Source: an uncultured Gammaproteobacteria bacterium
GTDB lineage: Bacteria; Pseudomonadota; Gammaproteobacteria; Magnimaribacterales; Magnimaribacteraceae
Assembly (NCBI GenBank): GCA_913045055.1
Contig: CAJWPI010000016.1
Location: forward strand, 1-36,824
Length of the DNA stretch: 36,824 nt
Direction of reading: 5' to 3'
Below the pieces are notes generated by a model. It searched no databases. It was not told the origin of the DNA and saw nothing but the letters and a program-made list of their open reading frames with translations. The position numbers and the translations under genes are program-made. Below, in pieces: positions 24,487 through 33,632 of the stretch. How positions within the stretch are numbered: position 1 is the stretch's first letter; each line of letters begins with the position of its first letter.

Positions 24487-25485
24487 TTAATTAAGGGTTT
24501 GGAATTTAATTTTTGCAACTAATGGAAAGTGATCTGAAACCCCTTCGAAGGTAGAAATATTAAAACTCTTAGGTCTTCTAAACTCTTCATAGGAATTTAT
24601 ATCTTCAAGAAGTAAGTTAATTGATTCGGGATTAAAACTCATCCCCCTATTTCGTGAAATGAGAATGGTATCTAAAAATGACCAATCTTTATTAGGTTCA
24701 TAGTAATAAGTACCTTTACACTTTCCACAACCTTCTAGATGCGCGACATGCCAAGTTTTAGAAAGATTCTTAAAAGTCTGAAGCTTGTTATCTTCTTCTC
24801 TTGTAACGTTAAAATCTCCCAATGCTATGGATGGGTTACTGTTCGATGCAAGAAGCTCATTGAGATAGTTAAATGAGTCTTGTCTCATATCAGAACTGAG
24901 ATAAGGAGCTGGGAAATGACTACTGTAAAAAGTAACTACGGAACCTTTAATGTTGATATCACTTTGCAATATGGGTCTAGTGTCTCTCTTTCTTGAGCTT
25001 ATCTTAAACTTCACATAATGAAGTTGGGATTGAAGTATAGGAAATTTTGAGATAAATGCTGAATCTATTCCTCTATAATCCTTTCCCTCTAACAAGACTG
25101 CTTCTAGGTAACCAAAGGGTCTTAACTTGTCTAATAACTCTTGTAATACGATTTCATTTTCAACTTCCTGGAGAGCAATCACATCAGGACCTTGACTTTC
25201 AAAGGAAGATATTAACGTTACTATGTTTTCTATCTTTCTTACTTTTGCCTCTTCATTCCAATTAAGATTCAGGCACTCTTCTCTCCACTTTTTAACAGAA
25301 ATTTTCTTGCATGCAGCAACATGTTTACTTCCCCTTTTGTTTTCTAGAGGTAAGAAAGCTTTATCGTCTTTATTTAAGTCATCATTTGTATCAAATAGGT
25401 TTTCAACGTTGTAAGTCATTACAGAAAATTCTAAAGAAAAGATTTTCAATGGTAGGACGAGTATAAAAAGAAGAAGTATTTTCAT
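24487..25485 (-). CDS. Exported endonuclease/exonuclease/phosphatase-family enzyme
   Basis: A 332-residue protein with an N-terminal signal peptide (MKILLLFILVLPLKIFS). The metal-dependent EEP fold is shown by MTYNVENLFDT (23-33), ALQEVENE, SSHFPAP, ALGDFNVTREEDN and the final SDHFPLVAKI. A CxxC pair (GCGKCKG) lies in the late region. Family members cut DNA, RNA or phosphate esters. With a signal peptide, extracellular or periplasmic nucleic-acid or phosphoester scavenging is the likely role. Confidence 0.88.
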   Translation of the reverse strand: MKILLLFILVLPLKIFSLEFSVMTYNVENLFDTNDDLNKDDKAFLPLENKRGSKHVAACKKISVKKWREECLNLNWNEEAKVRKIENIVTLISSFESQGPDVIALQEVENEIVLQELLDKLRPFGYLEAVLLEGKDYRGIDSAFISKFPILQSQLHYVKFKISSRKRDTRPILQSDINIKGSVVTFYSSHFPAPYLSSDMRQDSFNYLNELLASNSNPSIALGDFNVTREEDNKLQTFKNLSKTWHVAHLEGCGKCKGTYYYEPNKDWSFLDTILISRNRGMSFNPESINLLLEDINSYEEFRRPKSFNISTFEGVSDHFPLVAKIKFQTLN

Positions 25486-25529
25486 TTATAAGTAGAATAT
25501 CAAAATTAGGAATTAGGGAGAAATTAAAT

Positions 25530-26351
25530 ATGACTGAAATTAATACTGGTACAAAAGATTTATTGGCCTCTAAAGAGAATGGGGTAGGAGTTCTAACTCT
25601 TAATAGACCTGAAGCTAGGAATGCCATGTCAGGTGAGATGAATAGTGCACTTCAAGAGTTACTAAAACAGTTTGAAGGAGATCCTGAAATAAGATGTATT
25701 GTTCTAACAGGAGCTGGTAAAGGTTTCTGTGCAGGTGGTGATGTTAAAGGGATGGCTTCTTCTGGTGATGGAACTGTAGGTACCAATACTATTGATCAAG
25801 CTATACACAGGCAAAGAGTGCATCAAAGAGCAACTTCAGGTAAGTTATTTAAGATGCCAAAACCTACAATTGCCTCTCTCCCGGGAGCAGCTGCTGGGGC
25901 TGGTCTTTCTTATGCATTAGCGTGTGATCTGAGAATTATGGCTAGCACAGCTATACTTACTACTGCTTTTGCTAGGGTGGGATTCTCAGGAGATTACGGT
26001 GGAAGTTATTTCTTAACCCAACTGGTTGGATCGGCAAAAGCAAGAGAATTATATTATCTTTCTGAAAGAATAAATGCAGATGAGGCTCTTAGACTAGGAC
26101 TTACCAACTGGGTTTGTGAACCTGAAGAGCTAGAAAGGAAGACTATGGAGTTAGCTAGTAAATTGGCTAATGGTCCTTCAGTAGCGTATAGATACATGAA
26201 AGAAAACCTTAATAGAGCTATGGGTGGAGATGTAGATGATTGTTTAGATCTTGAAGTAACCCATCATATTCATTGTGGACAAACTGAAGATCATAGAAAC
26301 GCTACTAGAGCATTTGTAGAGAAAAAAGAACCAGTCTTTAAAGGAAAATAA
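25530..26351 (+). CDS. Enoyl-CoA hydratase/isomerase
   Basis: A 273-residue crotonase. The oxyanion-hole segments are GAGKGFCAGGDVKGM near residues 60-74 and PGAAAGAGLSYALACDLRIM near 114-133. The C-terminal part is of normal length for trimerisation. Reaction type and acyl chain are not fixed by the sequence. A Shine-Dalgarno sequence (GGGAG) is seen. It is followed nine bases later by the epoxide hydrolase gene, so the two probably form an operon for catabolism of a hydrophobic compound. Confidence 0.9.
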   Translation: MTEINTGTKDLLASKENGVGVLTLNRPEARNAMSGEMNSALQELLKQFEGDPEIRCIVLTGAGKGFCAGGDVKGMASSGDGTVGTNTIDQAIHRQRVHQRATSGKLFKMPKPTIASLPGAAAGAGLSYALACDLRIMASTAILTTAFARVGFSGDYGGSYFLTQLVGSAKARELYYLSERINADEALRLGLTNWVCEPEELERKTMELASKLANGPSVAYRYMKENLNRAMGGDVDDCLDLEVTHHIHCGQTEDHRNATRAFVEKKEPVFKGK

Positions 26352-26360
26352 TTAATTAAC

Positions 26361-27497
26361 ATGTCAAAGATTACAAATTTTAAAATATCAGTTAGTGATC
26401 AAGATTTAAAAGATCTTCATTTTCGATTATCTAACACAAGGTGGCCAAATAAAGAGACTGTAAAGGATTGGAATCAGGGTATTCCCCTTTCCTATATGAA
26501 AGAGATTTGCGCTTACTGGTTAGAAGAATATAACTGGAGAGATCGTGAGGAGAAATTAAATCGATTTCCTCATTTCATAACCAGATTAAATGACATAGAT
26601 ATACACTTTATACACAAAGAATCTCCTCATAAAGAAGCTAAGCCTCTTATTATTACGCACGGGTGGCCCGGATCTTTCGTAGAATTTCTAAAAGTTATAG
26701 AACCATTAACTGATCCAACTAATTTTGGAGGTAAGGCCGAAGATGCATTCCATGTAGTTATTCCCTCTTTACCCGGATTTGATTTCTCTAGTAAACCTGA
26801 GACAACGGGCTGGGGAGTAGAAAAGATTGCTGATACATGGAGTCAATTAATGTCTGTTCTAGGATATAAGGGTTACTTTGCACAAGGAGGAGATTGGGGA
26901 GCTCTTGTAACTACCCATATTGGTCTCCAAGATCAAAAAAATTGTAAAGGCATACACCTAAATATGGTAGTGGTATCTCCTGACCCAGAAACTATGCAAG
27001 ATTTAACTAAATTTGAAGAAAATGCACTTGCATCAATGGGTTTTTATCAAGAGTGGGATTCGGGTTATTCTAAGCAACAAAGTACTAGACCACAAACCGT
27101 GGGTTATGGTCTAGTCGACTCTCCTATTGGACAGGCTGCTTGGATTCTAGAAAAATTTTATCAATGGACTGACTGTAATGGCCATCCAGAAAATATCTTA
27201 ACCAGAGATGAATTGTTAGATAACGTTATGATGTACTGGTTAACACAATCAGCTGCTTCTTCAGCTAGATTATATTGGGAGAGTTTTGGTAATCCCTCTC
27301 AAGAAATGGTAAGCATTCCCACAGGCTGCAGTATTTATCCTAAAGAAATTTTCCGCTCTTCTGAGAGGTGGGTAAAAAAAAGATTTCAGGACCTAAGATA
27401 TTACAATGAGTTAACAAAGGGGGGGCATTTTGCTGCTTTTGAACAACCTGAAATATATGTAGAGGAAATTAGAAAGTTCTGCAAAGAAATAGAATAA
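26361..27497 (+). CDS. Epoxide hydrolase (microsomal type, EHN domain)
   Basis: Hydrolyses epoxides to diols. The 378-residue protein begins with an EHN domain (FKISVSDQDLKDLHFRLSNT..., about residues 5-105). An alpha/beta-hydrolase core follows with HGWPGSFVEF, the nucleophile aspartate in GGDWGAL near residue 179, and the base histidine in KGGHFAAFEQPE near residue 362. All catalytic residues appear intact. It lacks the N-terminal membrane anchor of the mammalian enzyme. Paired with an enoyl-CoA hydratase gene upstream. Confidence 0.92.
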   Translation: MSKITNFKISVSDQDLKDLHFRLSNTRWPNKETVKDWNQGIPLSYMKEICAYWLEEYNWRDREEKLNRFPHFITRLNDIDIHFIHKESPHKEAKPLIITHGWPGSFVEFLKVIEPLTDPTNFGGKAEDAFHVVIPSLPGFDFSSKPETTGWGVEKIADTWSQLMSVLGYKGYFAQGGDWGALVTTHIGLQDQKNCKGIHLNMVVVSPDPETMQDLTKFEENALASMGFYQEWDSGYSKQQSTRPQTVGYGLVDSPIGQAAWILEKFYQWTDCNGHPENILTRDELLDNVMMYWLTQSAASSARLYWESFGNPSQEMVSIPTGCSIYPKEIFRSSERWVKKRFQDLRYYNELTKGGHFAAFEQPEIYVEEIRKFCKEIE

Positions 27498-27502
27498 AAG
27501 AA

Positions 27503-28699
27503 TTACTTCTCTTGCTTAGCTTCCTTTGCTTTTTTCATAGCCTGTCTTACGGTGTAAACTTTCTTCAGATCTTTCTCAGAAGAATTTTTATCTAGTTCTC
27601 TAACTCTTATATATTCACCATTATCGTAAGCTGTCCTAAATTGTTTAATGCTTCCCCATGGATCACCAACCCTTCCGCTTGCTCCAAGACCAAAGCCTTC
27701 AATTGTAGATCCGTATGTTAGGGCTTGGAGTCCTAGACGGTGTAATAATTTAGGACTTGCTTTCTCAAGAACGTCTGGAGCTACTGAAAGTATCCAATTC
27801 TCTTGAGTCCTCGTCCAAGATTTAACATTACTCATAGTCGCAACTATGCGTCTCTTTTTAGTTTTATTAACACCTGTACCATGAAGTAGCCTTCCATCAA
27901 ACATCATGATAGTTCCAGCCTTAGCTTCGACATTGACAGTAGGAGGCAACTTACCAACTTCCCCTCCACTACCAGCCTTAATAAAAGATTTGTGGCTACC
28001 CGGAATAATTAAGGTTCCTCCATTCTTATCGTCAATATCTTGGGGTATAAACATGGTATTAAAAAGAACAGGTGCTTCTTCAGTTATCCAAGGTAGCAAT
28101 GGCCCTTGATCCATATGCATTCCTTGAGGGTAACCACCTGGATCAGCTCCATTTGAAAGAAAACTATGACATATCCAACCTTTCCCAAGAGTTTCATCTA
28201 CCAGCTGTTCAATAACAGGGCCTGCCTGTACAACCTTAGGATCTTGTTCAATACACTTCGAGAATAGATCTCCTTTATTAATTAAAGTATTTACATACTG
28301 TCCAGAAGGAGTAGGTTGTTCTACCCCTGCAAGCTTTTCTCCTTCTCCTTGGTTTAATACCCTTTCTTCGAAATTCTTGTATTGCCGCTTTGACATAGCC
28401 TCTTCTATTAAACAATAACCCCACTCCTTAATGTCCTCTCTCATTTGTTTTATATCTTTTGTAGCCTGAGGAAGACCAATATCTTTCCAATAATCATGTT
28501 TTCTAGCTACAGTGGTATCCCAATACATTCCAGTACCAAATTGCAGTGGTTTCTTATAATCAGGAGGGATTAACCAAGGGTTATTCTTAAATAGTGATTT
28601 GTAGGGCTCACCAGACCTTAAAAAATCTCTAAAAAGGTGGACTTCCTTGGGGGAATTGCTTTCCACATATTTTTTAGTAAATTCTTTGGGCACTTTCAT
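27503..28699 (-). CDS. PhyH-family Fe(II)/2-oxoglutarate dioxygenase
   Basis: A 398-residue member of the phytanoyl-CoA dioxygenase family. The iron triad is H195 and D197 (MHMDQG) with H273 (LLHGTGVN), and the 2-oxoglutarate-binding arginine follows in KKRRIV. GGTLIIPGSHKSF links them. The N-terminal extension of about 90 residues is not typical. The family hydroxylates lipids and small molecules; the substrate is unknown here. It follows the other PhyH gene by 19 bases on the same strand and converges with the epoxide hydrolase gene (5 bases between stops). Confidence 0.9.
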   Translation of the reverse strand: MKVPKEFTKKYVESNSPKEVHLFRDFLRSGEPYKSLFKNNPWLIPPDYKKPLQFGTGMYWDTTVARKHDYWKDIGLPQATKDIKQMREDIKEWGYCLIEEAMSKRQYKNFEERVLNQGEGEKLAGVEQPTPSGQYVNTLINKGDLFSKCIEQDPKVVQAGPVIEQLVDETLGKGWICHSFLSNGADPGGYPQGMHMDQGPLLPWITEEAPVLFNTMFIPQDIDDKNGGTLIIPGSHKSFIKAGSGGEVGKLPPTVNVEAKAGTIMMFDGRLLHGTGVNKTKKRRIVATMSNVKSWTRTQENWILSVAPDVLEKASPKLLHRLGLQALTYGSTIEGFGLGASGRVGDPWGSIKQFRTAYDNGEYIRVRELDKNSSEKDLKKVYTVRQAMKKAKEAKQEK

Positions 28700-28718
28700 A
28701 AACTTAGCTTACTAAACT

Positions 28719-29678
28719 TTACGAATCAATCAACTTCTGGGATCTAGCAGTCTTTTCTGAATAAACTTCGGAAGCATTTTCTAACTCTTTAGACCAATCT
28801 TGCCACATATTTTTTTGAGGGGGTCTAGACCTATTTTCATCTAAATCAGTTCTAATGTAATCACCCAGAACTGCTAACCTAATTTTATTTGAATAGTTAT
28901 GCCCTGCCATATGCGCCAACCTATGATGCCAGAAAATTACATCTCCTTCTGACCCAAAACAGTCGACAGGCTTTGTGTCTTCCATTACTTTTCTTATTTG
29001 TTTTTCATAAGCTTCGGATTGAATGATACCTTTGTAAGAAGGCAGGTGTTCGTAATAAGCTATTCTCGGCTGGTCATATTGCATTTGAAAAGTTGGATAA
29101 AGCCTTTTATGTGATCCTGGCCAGACTTTAAAGCCACCTCCATCAGGAAGAACTTCATCTATTAGCCCAACTAAACTTAAATTAAAAGGATGTCCATCAG
29201 TATGAGCAAAATCGCTTTCTTTTTCTTTAACTCCATAAGGAAGTGTTGCATAAATACCCCTAGCTCCTTCATTATCCAAAGCAGGATCTACTGGACCTCC
29301 AGGCCAGGCCGCTCCGTGCTGACCCATTGTTTTTCCACCAACTTTAGGTTTTACTAAAGAATCTTTTCCTAAAAGATCTTCAGCTATTTGCTGAAGAGTA
29401 TCTGAATAAACTAGATCAATCATTAATTGATCTGTACCTACTGATCTAAGCTGCCACTTATACCCTTGTCTAAGGTTTGTTACGTCTTCCTCTAGGTCTA
29501 TTCCAGTAAATGGACCTATATGAGTTTCAGGATCTTCTCTTTTAATGTTAGTTTCCTTAGGTAAAGTTGACCAAAGCAAATCACGTGCCTTTGCACATAG
29601 ATCTGAATCCATAACCTTTGGAACAATTAGATATCCATTAACCTTAAAGAAAGAAAGTTGTTCTTGATTGAGGATCAC
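28719..29678 (-). CDS. PhyH-family Fe(II)/2-oxoglutarate dioxygenase
   Basis: A 319-residue second PhyH-family enzyme. The iron ligands are H159 and D161 (AHTDGH) with H256 in the HHRLAHMAGHN segment, and the 2-oxoglutarate arginine is R267. GGGFKVWPGSHKRLYP separates them. The frame is open 171 bases further upstream, but that stretch is antisense-like in composition and overlaps the preceding membrane-protein gene in another frame. The GTG at 29678 overlaps that gene's TGA (GTGA), giving a coupled start and the normal family N-terminus. Confidence 0.88.
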   Translation of the reverse strand: MILNQEQLSFFKVNGYLIVPKVMDSDLCAKARDLLWSTLPKETNIKREDPETHIGPFTGIDLEEDVTNLRQGYKWQLRSVGTDQLMIDLVYSDTLQQIAEDLLGKDSLVKPKVGGKTMGQHGAAWPGGPVDPALDNEGARGIYATLPYGVKEKESDFAHTDGHPFNLSLVGLIDEVLPDGGGFKVWPGSHKRLYPTFQMQYDQPRIAYYEHLPSYKGIIQSEAYEKQIRKVMEDTKPVDCFGSEGDVIFWHHRLAHMAGHNYSNKIRLAVLGDYIRTDLDENRSRPPQKNMWQDWSKELENASEVYSEKTARSQKLIDS

Positions 29679-30118
29679 TTTGCTTGTCTGATAGATAACA
29701 GAAAGGCAACTAAAGTAATAGGAAATAAGACATATGCTGCTATTTGCCCGGGTGGTATAACAGGTAAAGGCTTTACAGTTATTAAAATAATTCCCAGAAG
29801 TTGATTTATTGCAACAAAAAAAAGAAAAATTGGTATCAAAGTCCGCCACCTAAAGATAATCAACCATGCTAATACTGCTTCGGCTAAATGGTATTTTCCA
29901 TAAACACCAAAACCCGTAATAATGGCTTGTACAGCCCCTTCAGGGTAAGTATCTAAAGGTATGCCTGCAATCATTCCAGAACCTCCATCCGGAGCAAAAT
30001 AGTGAACACAACCCCGAAAAGTAAACATGCAAGCCAATAGAACTAAATAATAAAGAGAAATTTTAGAACCTAAATAGTTATTATTAGGCTGAGGAAGAAC
30101 TGTTGACCAATTAAACAT
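29675..30118 (-). CDS. Four-helix membrane protein coupled to PhyH gene
   Basis: A 147-residue hydrophobic protein with about four membrane segments (roughly residues 20-38, 60-90, 93-113 and 123-142) and a single HYFAPDGGSG loop. The family is not recognised. Its TGA overlaps the GTG of the downstream dioxygenase, so the two are translated together. That suggests the membrane protein serves the same substrate or process, for example uptake or membrane placement. It is divergent from the flippase-like gene. Confidence 0.75.
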   Translation of the reverse strand: MFNWSTVLPQPNNNYLGSKISLYYLVLLACMFTFRGCVHYFAPDGGSGMIAGIPLDTYPEGAVQAIITGFGVYGKYHLAEAVLAWLIIFRWRTLIPIFLFFVAINQLLGIILITVKPLPVIPPGQIAAYVLFPITLVAFLLSIRQAK

Positions 30119-30184
30119 GATCTTCTAATGTAACTCAAAACAACAAGCCTGGGAAGACTTGAACTGTGCTAAAAAGAGCAAAAA

Positions 30185-31159
30185 TTGAACACTTCTAAAA
30201 ATTCACGAGTTACTCCTAAAAAGTCTAATAGGATAGGTAAGATCTTACTTTTTGGGATAACGATAGCGTGTTTTTATTATATCTATTACCGCATTAATGG
30301 AGCTGCCTTAAGAGAAGGATTGTCCTTAGTAGAATACATGTTGGTTGTTTTTGGAGCGGTTAATTGGGTTCCTTGGCTCCTTATGATGACTGGCTACTGT
30401 TTATTCTACTTCTCTATAGATACATTAATAATAACTAGAGCTTTGAATTGGTTTATAAAAGATATTAAGTACACAGATATTTTGCCGATACGAGCTAGTG
30501 CATACATCATCTCAATGTTTAACGAGCAAATTGGTAAAGGCGCTATGGCCTATTACTTGAATAGACGTGATCAGGTCCCAGGATGGGAAGTCACATCACT
30601 GATGTTGTTTATAATGTTTTGTGAGATATTCTATTTGTTAATCTGGGCAACAATAGGTTTTATGGTAGGTGGTCAAGACTTACCTGAAGTATTTGGTTTA
30701 ATTGAATATTTTGCTATTGGCGGAGCTATCTTTTTTGCTCTGTGGGTATTTTTCTTCCGAGGACCTCTATTCAGAAATAACAAAATAAGAAATTTGGAAA
30801 TTTTTCATGCATTTAAATTGGCAAAGCTCAAACACTATGGAGCTTTCTTTCTATTGAGATCGCCTTTATTAATAGCAGCTGTATTTGTTTACTCTGCAGC
30901 ACTTGGTTTCTTTGGAGTAGCAGTATCCTCAATGACACTACTACCTCTTCTTCCAGTAATATTTTTTGCTGCTACGATTCCTACACCAATGCGAGCAGCA
31001 GCTATTACATCTTGGATTATTCTTTTCCCTGAAAATGAAGGTGCCATGGCAGCTTTTGGTTTTTTACAGCATAACTTCTTCATTCTATTTAATGCCATAA
31101 TAGGCTTGATGTTCCTGCCAAGAGCAAATAAAGATTTATTTGGAACCAAATCAAATTAA
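30185..31159 (+). CDS. Lysylphosphatidylglycerol synthase TM region/flippase-like membrane protein
   Basis: A 324-residue integral membrane protein with about eight hydrophobic segments. The RASAYIISMFNEQIGKGAMAYYLNRR segment resembles the conserved loop of the LPG-synthase transmembrane (UPF0104-like) family, which flips or handles lipids. No MprF-like synthase domain is present. The start is TTG at 30185; no ATG lies close by in frame. It abuts the CDP-alcohol phosphatidyltransferase gene (TAAGTG junction), so the pair probably acts on the same lipid. The family assignment is by pattern only. Confidence 0.6.
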   Translation: MNTSKNSRVTPKKSNRIGKILLFGITIACFYYIYYRINGAALREGLSLVEYMLVVFGAVNWVPWLLMMTGYCLFYFSIDTLIITRALNWFIKDIKYTDILPIRASAYIISMFNEQIGKGAMAYYLNRRDQVPGWEVTSLMLFIMFCEIFYLLIWATIGFMVGGQDLPEVFGLIEYFAIGGAIFFALWVFFFRGPLFRNNKIRNLEIFHAFKLAKLKHYGAFFLLRSPLLIAAVFVYSAALGFFGVAVSSMTLLPLLPVIFFAATIPTPMRAAAITSWIILFPENEGAMAAFGFLQHNFFILFNAIIGLMFLPRANKDLFGTKSN

Positions 31160-31684
31160 GTGAAAAACTTTCTAACCCTAGCTAATTCTTTAAGCCTGTT
31201 TAGAATATTCATAGCACCAATAATGGTTTGGGTTATTCTTTCAGGTTGGTGGTTTACTGCTAGCTTCTTTTTAATATTGGCCATCCTTAGTGATTTATTT
31301 GATGGACCTATAGCAAGAAAGAAAAAACAAGATACTCCTTTCGGTGGTTTATTAGATCACTCTTCTGATGCTTTCTTAGCAGCTGTTTTATTATTTTCTT
31401 TGAGCAAAACTCATGACATACCTTTACTTCTACCTTTATTAGTTTTAGGTTCTTTTCTTCAGTATGCACTAGACTCTAAATCACTAGCTGGACAAAAATT
31501 AAGAATGAGCATCTTAGGACGTTCAAATGGAATTGCTTACTATGTTTTAGCTAGCATTTGTATATTCACAGAAGCACTAGGAATTACACTTCCTGGTAAC
31601 TTATTTATTTTTTGCTCTTGGATTTTAATTGCATCAACATTAGTTTCAATGACTGAAAGACTTTGGACATTACTAAAAAGATAA
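31160..31684 (+). CDS. CDP-alcohol phosphatidyltransferase
   Basis: Membrane enzyme that displaces CMP from a CDP-alcohol, usually CDP-diacylglycerol, to make a phospholipid. The 174-residue protein has about six membrane segments and the exact family signature DX2DGX2ARX8GX3DX3D, with D45, D48, G49, A52, R53, G62, D66 and D70. Length is close to phosphatidylglycerophosphate synthase, but the alcohol substrate cannot be told from the sequence. The GTG start follows directly after the upstream TAA, and the next gene begins four bases after its stop. Confidence 0.88.
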   Translation: MKNFLTLANSLSLFRIFIAPIMVWVILSGWWFTASFFLILAILSDLFDGPIARKKKQDTPFGGLLDHSSDAFLAAVLLFSLSKTHDIPLLLPLLVLGSFLQYALDSKSLAGQKLRMSILGRSNGIAYYVLASICIFTEALGITLPGNLFIFCSWILIASTLVSMTERLWTLLKR

Positions 31685-31688
31685 ATAT

Positions 31689-32606
31689 ATGAAAGCAAGA
31701 GTATTAGTAACAGGCTCAAACGGAAATTTAGGAAAAAAATTTTTGTTATCGAATAGTAATTTAGATATTTGTGCTCTAGTAAGATCTGACAAAGCTAAGA
31801 AAGACTTAAAGATTTTCGTTAGACATAATCATATTGAGAATGTAGAAATAGTTAAATGCGACTACTTAGATTTAGAGACAGTTAAAAAGCTAGTTAGCAC
31901 TTGTTCTTATGTGCTCCACTTGGTGGGGATAATTAAAGAAAATAAAAAAAATAGTTTTGACTTGGTTCATAAAAAGACTACAAAAACTATACTAGAAGCA
32001 ATAAAGGGTAGCTCAGTAAAAAAAATCTGCTACATAAGTTTATTAGGTGCAAAAGAGAATTCCAGAAATACTTGTTTTTCTTCCCGAGGATCTGCAGAAA
32101 AATTCTTTTTAAATTCTGGTGTACCTTGTTTAATACTGCAGGTCCCAATGGTTCTTAGTGAAGGTGATTACGCTAGTTATGCTTTGAAAAAAAATGCCCT
32201 CTCTAAGTTTAATTTTACCTTTAGAAAACTTAGCTTAGAACAGCCTATTTATGCAGGAGATATTATTAAAGCCATAAAAGTAGATATTAATAAATGTTTA
32301 AATAAAGAACCTTCTCCGAGTGGCATCAGAGTTGTTGCAGGTCCCACTTCATTAACCAGAGAACAATTAGTTAAAAAAACAGCTGAATTGTTAAAGGTAA
32401 AAGTAAAAGTTTTTTCTTTACCCCTTCTTCTTGGCAATGCACTTGCAACCATACTTGAGATATTATTTCCTAACCCTCCTACAAGTAGAGCTATGTTGGG
32501 AGTTTTAGATCATGACGATAATATTGACCCAAAACCCGCATGCAAAGAGCTGGGAATTGAACTAACCCCTTTGGAGGAAATGCTACAAAGAACTATTGGT
32601 TCTTGA
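31689..32606 (+). CDS. NAD(P)-binding atypical SDR (NmrA/NDUFA9-like)
   Basis: A 305-residue protein with an N-terminal Rossmann motif VTGSNGNLGKKFL (7-19). Later segments are CDYLDLETV, VLHLVGI and CYISLLGA. The region after residue 200 (YAGDIIKAIKV, VVAGPTSLTREQLV) matches extended or atypical SDRs such as complex I NDUFA9-like and NmrA-like proteins. The YxxxK pair of catalytic SDRs is not evident, so it may be a binding or assembly factor. It is co-directional with the lipid genes upstream. Confidence 0.8.
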   Translation: MKARVLVTGSNGNLGKKFLLSNSNLDICALVRSDKAKKDLKIFVRHNHIENVEIVKCDYLDLETVKKLVSTCSYVLHLVGIIKENKKNSFDLVHKKTTKTILEAIKGSSVKKICYISLLGAKENSRNTCFSSRGSAEKFFLNSGVPCLILQVPMVLSEGDYASYALKKNALSKFNFTFRKLSLEQPIYAGDIIKAIKVDINKCLNKEPSPSGIRVVAGPTSLTREQLVKKTAELLKVKVKVFSLPLLLGNALATILEILFPNPPTSRAMLGVLDHDDNIDPKPACKELGIELTPLEEMLQRTIGS

Positions 32607-32624
32607 GAAGGTAAAAAAAGGCAT

Positions 32625-33173
32625 TTAATCGCTTCTTGGTTCTAGCTCAAATATCCATAAGTCACCGGAATCAATGTTTTCTTGAGAAACAGGAAATCCT
32701 CCAGCGTATTTTCTGCTTAATTCTGCTAAAACTTGAGTTAAAATCTCTCCTTCTTCTATCCTAACCATATTTCTTTTATATAGCTTTCCATCTACTCTCA
32801 ATAAGGCTCTGCCATCTTTTTCAGCTTCCATAGGCCAATGTTTCCAAATTTTACCCATAGTACTGTTCATATATCCAGAAGGTATAAAAATTCTTCCTCC
32901 TGTTTCCATAATAAAGGTAGTTCGGGATCTTGGTGGATTGAGTAGTTGAAATTGAACAATAGGATATTCTTTTAGGAAGCTCCAATTAGGTTCTTCTCCT
33001 GTTTGCATTTCTCCTGTCTTAAAGGGACCTGCTGTAACCATCTCCAAGGGAGGTCCATTGCCGATTGGACCGTCGCTGAATCTAGCAACAACAAATATAC
33101 AAACAACAACTAAAACTATGAGGCCTATAAAAGCTCCTAAAGCTTTAGCTAAAAAAAGAAAAAACCTCTTCAT
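32625..33173 (-). CDS. Membrane-anchored protein, possibly split-barrel (DUF385-like)
   Basis: A 182-residue protein with one N-terminal membrane anchor (about residues 8-31, KALGAFIGLIVLVVVCIFVV) and a soluble part. The soluble part contains TTFIMETGGRIFIPSGY, KDGRALLRVDGKLY and ILTQVLAELSRKY. The strand-rich pattern reminds me of the deazaflavin-dependent nitroreductase/split-barrel group, but key cofactor residues cannot be confirmed. It is last in the minus-strand run headed by the ALDH gene, with 54 bases between it and the preceding gene. Confidence 0.55.
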   Translation of the reverse strand: MKRFFLFLAKALGAFIGLIVLVVVCIFVVARFSDGPIGNGPPLEMVTAGPFKTGEMQTGEEPNWSFLKEYPIVQFQLLNPPRSRTTFIMETGGRIFIPSGYMNSTMGKIWKHWPMEAEKDGRALLRVDGKLYKRNMVRIEEGEILTQVLAELSRKYAGGFPVSQENIDSGDLWIFELEPRSD

Positions 33174-33227
33174 AGTGGTGATAATGGCACAAAAATTTAT
33201 CTAATTAAAGTATGGTCTAAACTAAAC

Positions 33228-33632
33228 CTAGTCCTTGAGATCCAAACGAAGGAAATATCTAGGAGGAAATCCTGTAAGTAATCTAAAAGTTAATGAATGA
33301 GCGTGTTCTTTCATAAGTTTAGTGTGCTCCTCACCTTCAACGGGAATAGCTATATATTGATTTTTTTCCCCTTTATAAAAAACTTCTACATTAGGGTTAG
33401 CCATTGCTTGTCTATACCAAGCACGAGGCCAATGGTTTGCTGAAATATAGAGTTTACTGTCATTATTTATAGCTGACAGCACTCTATCTTTGGATTCAGA
33501 ATTATGAAAAGTAGTTATGATCAAGCTATTTGAATTCTTCGGTTGAGAATAGCCTAACCAAGACTCAAACAAAACTACTAAACCAATGTAAATAGTTACT
33601 AAACTAATTAAAGTTATTCTTATTATCCTCAT
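33228..33632 (-). CDS. Membrane-anchored split-barrel-like protein
   Basis: A 134-residue protein with an N-terminal membrane segment (about residues 4-25) and a short soluble domain. LYISANHWPRAWYRQAMANP and VEVFYKGEKNQYIAIPVEG resemble the core of F420- or flavin-dependent nitroreductase-like (DUF385) proteins, where the conserved tryptophan-proline and strand pattern hold the cofactor. The start overlaps the upstream gene by four bases (ATGA). The assignment is tentative. Confidence 0.6.
   Translation of the reverse strand: MRIIRITLISLVTIYIGLVVLFESWLGYSQPKNSNSLIITTFHNSESKDRVLSAINNDSKLYISANHWPRAWYRQAMANPNVEVFYKGEKNQYIAIPVEGEEHTKLMKEHAHSLTFRLLTGFPPRYFLRLDLKD

Noticed and set aside
29679-29849. 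N-terminal extension of the PhyH gene
   Set aside because: It runs opposite in frame over the membrane-protein gene and reads cysteine- and serine-rich without family similarity; the GTG coupled start at 29678 fits the family.
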